9,522 bases of DNA from Fulvivirga aurantia (GTDB taxonomy: Bacteria > Bacteroidota > Bacteroidia > Cytophagales > Cyclobacteriaceae): NCBI RefSeq assembly GCF_009711475.1, contig NZ_SMMD01000822.1, positions 1 through 9,522 of the forward strand. Direction: 5' to 3'. Of this stretch, positions 6,687 to 9,522 are shown piece after piece; within the stretch, counting starts at the first letter, position 1, and each line of letters begins with the position of its first letter. Made by a program: the position numbers and the translations under genes. The notes beneath the pieces are model-generated. The model saw only the letters and a list, made by a program, of their open reading frames with translations, searched no databases and was not told the origin of the DNA.

Positions 6687-6932
6687 ATGACCTCAATAGA
6701 CTGGATTGGATCAATCGGTGTGTTTCAAATACTACTGGCTTACATGCTCAACCTCTCGGGTAAGCTAGAAAGTGGCTCTCTTTGGTATCTACTTCTTAAC
6801 CTGATTGGCGCTGGCATGGCATGTCTGGCTTCTGTGTTGATGCAATATATCCCCTTCATCATACTTGAAGGTGTATGGACTGCCGTTTCTTTTTATTCTC
6901 TTATTAACTACATGCGTAAACAAAAAGTCTAA
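6687..6932 (+). CDS. CBU_0592-like small membrane protein
   Basis: This is an 81-residue protein with three hydrophobic helices (about 5-23, 31-51 and 54-75) and a short basic C-terminal tail (KQKV). The order WIGSIGVFQILLAYMLNLSG (6-25), then LLNLIGAG (36-43), then IILEGVWTAVSFYSL (58-72), with a conserved Glu61 inside the third helix, matches the small membrane family annotated as CBU_0592-like, whose function is unknown. The membrane-embedded glutamate could act in proton or cation handling, but this is speculation. It lies 76 bases after the thioredoxin-like gene on the same strand. The bases 6679-6690 read ATG AAA TCA TGA, a three-codon frame whose stop overlaps this start, probably by chance. 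Confidence 0.83.
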   Translation: MTSIDWIGSIGVFQILLAYMLNLSGKLESGSLWYLLLNLIGAGMACLASVLMQYIPFIILEGVWTAVSFYSLINYMRKQKV

Positions 6933-7051
6933 TATCACCGAATACGCACTGTTTATTTAGTTCAATTATAAATTGCTGTTTATCAGGCCGCTGAGCTAAC
7001 AAAATCGCTACTATTTCATTAAATTAATAGTGGAACTAAAACAGAATAATT

Positions 7052-7279
7052 ATGCAACATACATGTAAAAATTGTGACCATTGGGCGCCAGAAGCGGCTG
7101 TGGTTGCTAATAAAGAAAATTATGGTGAATGCAATAAATTAAGCCATATAGAGTCTAAAATGGATCCAGACTATATCATTCCTGTCTTAAATGAAGGAAA
7201 GCCAATAAATAAAGATGCCAAGGCTATAGAATTTATAACCGGAGCAACTTTTGGTTGTAACCAATGGGCTCATGCTTAA
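7052..7279 (+). CDS. Small four-cysteine protein, function unknown
   Basis: This 75-residue soluble protein has no signal peptide. Its four cysteines occur in the pattern Cys5-x2-Cys8-x2-W, then GEC at 25-27, then FGC at 67-69 followed by NQW, with two His (3 and 10) near the first pair. This resembles a small metal-binding (Zn or Fe-S type) knuckle: CxxC at the N-terminus and single cysteines after Gly-Glu and Phe-Gly. I associate similar CKxCxxW proteins with Bacteroidota, but I cannot name a family or function. The start is the ATG at 7052, with no better in-frame alternative. It is the last gene of its strand run and is followed by a strong terminator. The preceding 119-base gap contains an imperfect inverted repeat (about 7008-7033) of unclear meaning. 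Confidence 0.72.
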   Translation: MQHTCKNCDHWAPEAAVVANKENYGECNKLSHIESKMDPDYIIPVLNEGKPINKDAKAIEFITGATFGCNQWAHA

Positions 7280-7306
7280 CTAATTCAGAGCTAAATTAAG
7301 AGATAG

Positions 7307-7345
7307 GAAAGCGTCCTTGTTGTAGAGCAAGGGCGCTTTCTTTTT
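7307..7345 (+). terminator. Intrinsic terminator after the four-cysteine protein gene
   Basis: GAAAGCGTCCTTG (7307-7319) pairs with CAAGGGCGCTTTC (7328-7340) in a 13-bp stem with one G-U pair around an 8-base loop. Five T residues (7341-7345) follow directly. It lies 28 bases after the stop at 7279 and 49 bases before the next start, so it separates the two transcription units on the plus strand. Confidence 0.9.
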
Positions 7346-7393
7346 ATAAGAGACTGAAAAACAGTATATTCTAATACACCATAAAGTATTATT

Positions 7394-8323
7394 ATGAAAC
7401 AGCCTATCGCACTTCCTAAGCTACAATACAAAGGTTTTGAAAAGAATAAATTGACACTTCATCTCTATTTACAGATTTTAGGAAAAATAAGGATGGGTGC
7501 TATGCCTCGCAAGAATCACTGGTGGTATATCACAGAATATATTTCTACCGAAGGTATTACTACTGGAAACATACCTTATCGCGAGGGCACCGAAAGCTTT
7601 AACATCACACTCAATATTCACAGTCACTCATTGCACGTCTCAACAAGTACAGGCAAAAAACATAGCTTCAATCTCGGCTACGGCTTCACTGTTGCTCAAT
7701 TTTATGATCACCTCATAGATGGCTTAAAGGCATTAGAAATACCATTTATGATATACGATAAACCCTTTGATTTAAACATCAATAAGCCATTTAGAAAAAT
7801 TAAAGAATACCACCATTACGACAAGACCTACACACAACAATTTTGGCACACCATGCTTTGGGTTTCAGATGTATTTAAAGAGTTTAGCGGCAGATTTTAT
7901 GGCAAAACCTGTCCGGTGCATTTATACTGGCACTCACTTGACCTGGCAGTCACGCGATTTTCTGGCAAAAAGGCTCCTCAAATGGACGCTAAAGCCCACC
8001 TCTCCGACAAAGACGCCTACACACACGAATGCATTAGTTTTGGCTTTTGGGCAGGTGATGAAAATATGCAGGAACCCGCTTTTTACAGCTATACCTACCC
8101 CTCGCCTGATGCAATAGACAAAGAGCCACTTTCACCTTCCAGTGCTTCATGGATCGATGCCAATGGGAGTCCCATGGCTATATTGCGCTACAATGATGTC
8201 TGTAAATCGACTACACCGCGTAAAGAACTGCTAGACTTTATGGAATCTGCTTACCAGGCGGGAGCAAAACTTGCGGGATGGCCAATTGATGAATTAACCG
8301 TTCCCGCACTTAAAGACATATAG
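7394..8323 (+). CDS. DUF5996 family protein
   Basis: This 309-residue cytoplasmic protein resembles the DUF5996 family, which is widespread and of unknown function. It is rich in aromatic residues and His. The N-terminal part (about 18-125) includes RKNHWWYITEYI (39-50) and a beta-rich region with IHSHSLHVSTSTG (75-87). The middle holds QFWHTMLWVSDVFKEFSG (149-166) and PVHLYWHSLDLAVTRFSG (174-191), the family signature as I know it, with conserved His and Asp in WHSLDLA. The C-terminal part has FGFWAGDENMQEPAFYSYTY (216-235) and SWIDANGSPMAILRYNDV (252-269). The clustered His, Asp and Glu suggest a possible metal- or substrate-binding pocket, but this is inference. The gene starts 49 bases after a terminator, so it has its own promoter, which I could not identify. 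Its stop lies 2 bases from the stop of the convergent DUF819 gene. Confidence 0.88.
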   Translation: MKQPIALPKLQYKGFEKNKLTLHLYLQILGKIRMGAMPRKNHWWYITEYISTEGITTGNIPYREGTESFNITLNIHSHSLHVSTSTGKKHSFNLGYGFTVAQFYDHLIDGLKALEIPFMIYDKPFDLNINKPFRKIKEYHHYDKTYTQQFWHTMLWVSDVFKEFSGRFYGKTCPVHLYWHSLDLAVTRFSGKKAPQMDAKAHLSDKDAYTHECISFGFWAGDENMQEPAFYSYTYPSPDAIDKEPLSPSSASWIDANGSPMAILRYNDVCKSTTPRKELLDFMESAYQAGAKLAGWPIDELTVPALKDI

Positions 8324-8325
8324 TT

Positions 8326-9522
8326 TTATTGACTTGCTAACTGCATCAATATACCACACAGGTAAGCACCATAAGTACCTAATGCATAACCCAATACAGC
8401 AAGTAGCACACCTACCGGGGCTAGTGATGGGTGAAAAGCTGCTGCAAGCACAGGTGCAGAGGCTGCTCCACCGATATTAGCTTTACTACCGACTGCCAAA
8501 AAGAAATATGGAGCTTTGATAAGCTTAGCCATAATTACGAGAAGAGTCACATGTATGGCCATCCAAATGATGCCTACCAAAAAGAAGCCAGGATTTTCAA
8601 AAATGGCCGTTACATCCATTTTCATACCGATAGAGGCCACGAGTATAAATATAAAAACGGTTCCTATTTTGGATGCTCCGGCTCCTTCAAGCTCACGCAA
8701 TTTAGTAAATGAGAGAATAATACCTAATGTGGTAGCGATCACGATAATCCAGAAAAAATTAGAATCCAGACTGAATTTCTTAAGCTCTGGCGCGTATTCA
8801 ACAATCATAGGCGTGATGCCATCTGCCATAAGATGAGCAAAACCCGTGATTCCAAATCCTATTCCTAACATCATCATTAAGTCAACGACTGTTGGTATTT
8901 TAGCAATGCTGGCACTGTAAGCTTCCATCTTATTTCTCAAAGTCTCAACACCTGTATTATCAGCCTTAAAGAAGTCATTAATGCTATTGTTTTTACCGAT
9001 TCCAAGTAATAGTGCAGCCATCCAAATTTCGGCTACTATTACATCTACAGTTATTGATGTAGAAAAAAGCGCATCTGACGGCTCAAACAGCTCATACATA
9101 GCAGCCTGATTGGCACCACCACCTATCCAGCTACCTGCTATGGTAGACATACCGCGCCACAACTCGTCTGCTCCTGCCCCACCTACTAGATCAGGATTTA
9201 TCAATGATGTGATTAATATGGCCAAAGGCCCACCTATTACCACACCAACTGTAGCCGTAAAAAACATTACAAGTGCTTTTGGCCCCAGTTTAAGTATCTC
9301 TTTTAAGTCTACGCTAATAGTGAGTAACACCAAACATGCAGGTAGTAAATATCTTGAAGCCACAAAGTAAACCTGAGACTCTTCTGCATCTACAATACCA
9401 AATGTGTTGAGTAATGAGGGGAGAAAATAACACAATAAAATGGTAGGTATAATTTTATAAAATTTTTGCCAAAAGGGTGCTTTTAAGGTAGCTGTTTTAA
9501 ACACTACCGCCAGCATCACCAT
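8326..9522 (-). CDS. DUF819 family membrane protein (YjcL-like), 5'-partial
   Basis: The visible part (398 residues) belongs to the DUF819/YjcL family, polytopic inner-membrane proteins thought to be transporters of unknown substrate. About ten hydrophobic segments can be seen (for example 23-40, 55-70, 82-107, 155-176, 211-233, 256-271, 285-299, 312-333, 338-362 and 368-394). Two glycine-rich stretches stand out: STIAGSWIGGGANQAAM (126-142), ending near FEPSDALF, and VGSKANIGGAASAPV (344-358), followed by AAFHPSLAPVGVLLAVLGYA. They look like equivalent broken-helix motifs of two repeated halves. The ATG at the window edge is probably internal, because relatives usually have about 10-20 more residues before this point, so the true start lies outside the window. 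It converges on DUF5996 with a 2-base gap and no terminator between the stops. Confidence 0.92.
   Translation of the reverse strand: MVMLAVVFKTATLKAPFWQKFYKIIPTILLCYFLPSLLNTFGIVDAEESQVYFVASRYLLPACLVLLTISVDLKEILKLGPKALVMFFTATVGVVIGGPLAILITSLINPDLVGGAGADELWRGMSTIAGSWIGGGANQAAMYELFEPSDALFSTSITVDVIVAEIWMAALLLGIGKNNSINDFFKADNTGVETLRNKMEAYSASIAKIPTVVDLMMMLGIGFGITGFAHLMADGITPMIVEYAPELKKFSLDSNFFWIIVIATTLGIILSFTKLRELEGAGASKIGTVFIFILVASIGMKMDVTAIFENPGFFLVGIIWMAIHVTLLVIMAKLIKAPYFFLAVGSKANIGGAASAPVLAAAFHPSLAPVGVLLAVLGYALGTYGAYLCGILMQLASQ

Noticed and set aside
6679..6690. Three-codon leader frame (ATG AAA TCA TGA) overlapping the CBU_0592-like start
   Set aside because: It is too short to distinguish from chance and shows no regulatory codon pattern.
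7008..7033. Inverted repeat around ACTATT/AATAGT before the four-cysteine gene as an operator or terminator
   Set aside because: The stem is short, AT-rich and includes a G-U pair, with a 10-base loop and no T-run; this is expected by chance in such AT-rich DNA.
7497..8117. Two alternative-frame reading frames (7497-7718 and 7869-8117) inside the DUF5996 gene
   Set aside because: They lie wholly inside a continuous, family-like 309-residue gene and encode no recognisable pattern.
8431..9370. Plus-strand reading frames (8431-8712, 8516-8836 and 9110-9370) opposite the DUF819 gene
   Set aside because: They are antisense to a clear membrane protein gene and have compositions expected of its complement.

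Overview
The window looks like ordinary chromosome from a member of the Bacteroidota, probably an environmental or marine Cytophagia-type bacterium. The DNA is AT-rich (roughly 40% G+C by eye) and most genes lack a clear Shine-Dalgarno sequence. There is a LytS/LytTR two-component pair of the kind common in this phylum. All four predicted Sec signal peptides put Gln at the first mature position, as in the Bacteroidetes 'Q-rule'. Several families found here (DUF2490, DUF1801, DUF5996, CBU_0592-like, DUF819) are widespread in such genomes. Family names rest on recognising the protein sequences, not on a database search.

Layout, left to right. Bases 1-255 hold no gene I can support, only a small hairpin. 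At 256-1967 a membrane sensor histidine kinase and a LytTR response regulator overlap by 4 bases. A 73-base gap with a strong hairpin then leads to a small membrane protein (2041-2469), which converges on a DUF2490 outer-membrane-type protein (2536-3228, minus strand) across a shared bidirectional terminator. Divergent from that, a likely operon on the plus strand (3431-5480) holds an exported P1/DmpA-type peptidase, a DUF1801 protein and an SRPBCC-family gene broken by an internal frameshifting deletion. A second plus-strand run (5573-7279) holds an exported NTF2-like protein, an exported TlpA-like thioredoxin, a three-helix CBU_0592-like membrane protein and a 75-residue four-cysteine protein, and closes with a strong intrinsic terminator. 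A DUF5996 protein (7394-8323) then meets a DUF819 transporter-like gene on the minus strand, with 2 bases between the stop codons. The DUF819 gene runs off the right edge of the window. No gene-free stretch exceeds 300 bases.

Apart from the kinase/regulator pair the genes do not form an obvious common pathway. I see no tRNA, rRNA, CRISPR array, insertion sequence, phage gene, toxin-antitoxin pair or defence system, and no convincing sign of an undescribed multi-gene system. The points most worth a second look are the frameshifted SRPBCC gene with a possible stop-restart junction, the hairpin before the small membrane protein, two matching promoter-like elements, and the small cysteine protein.
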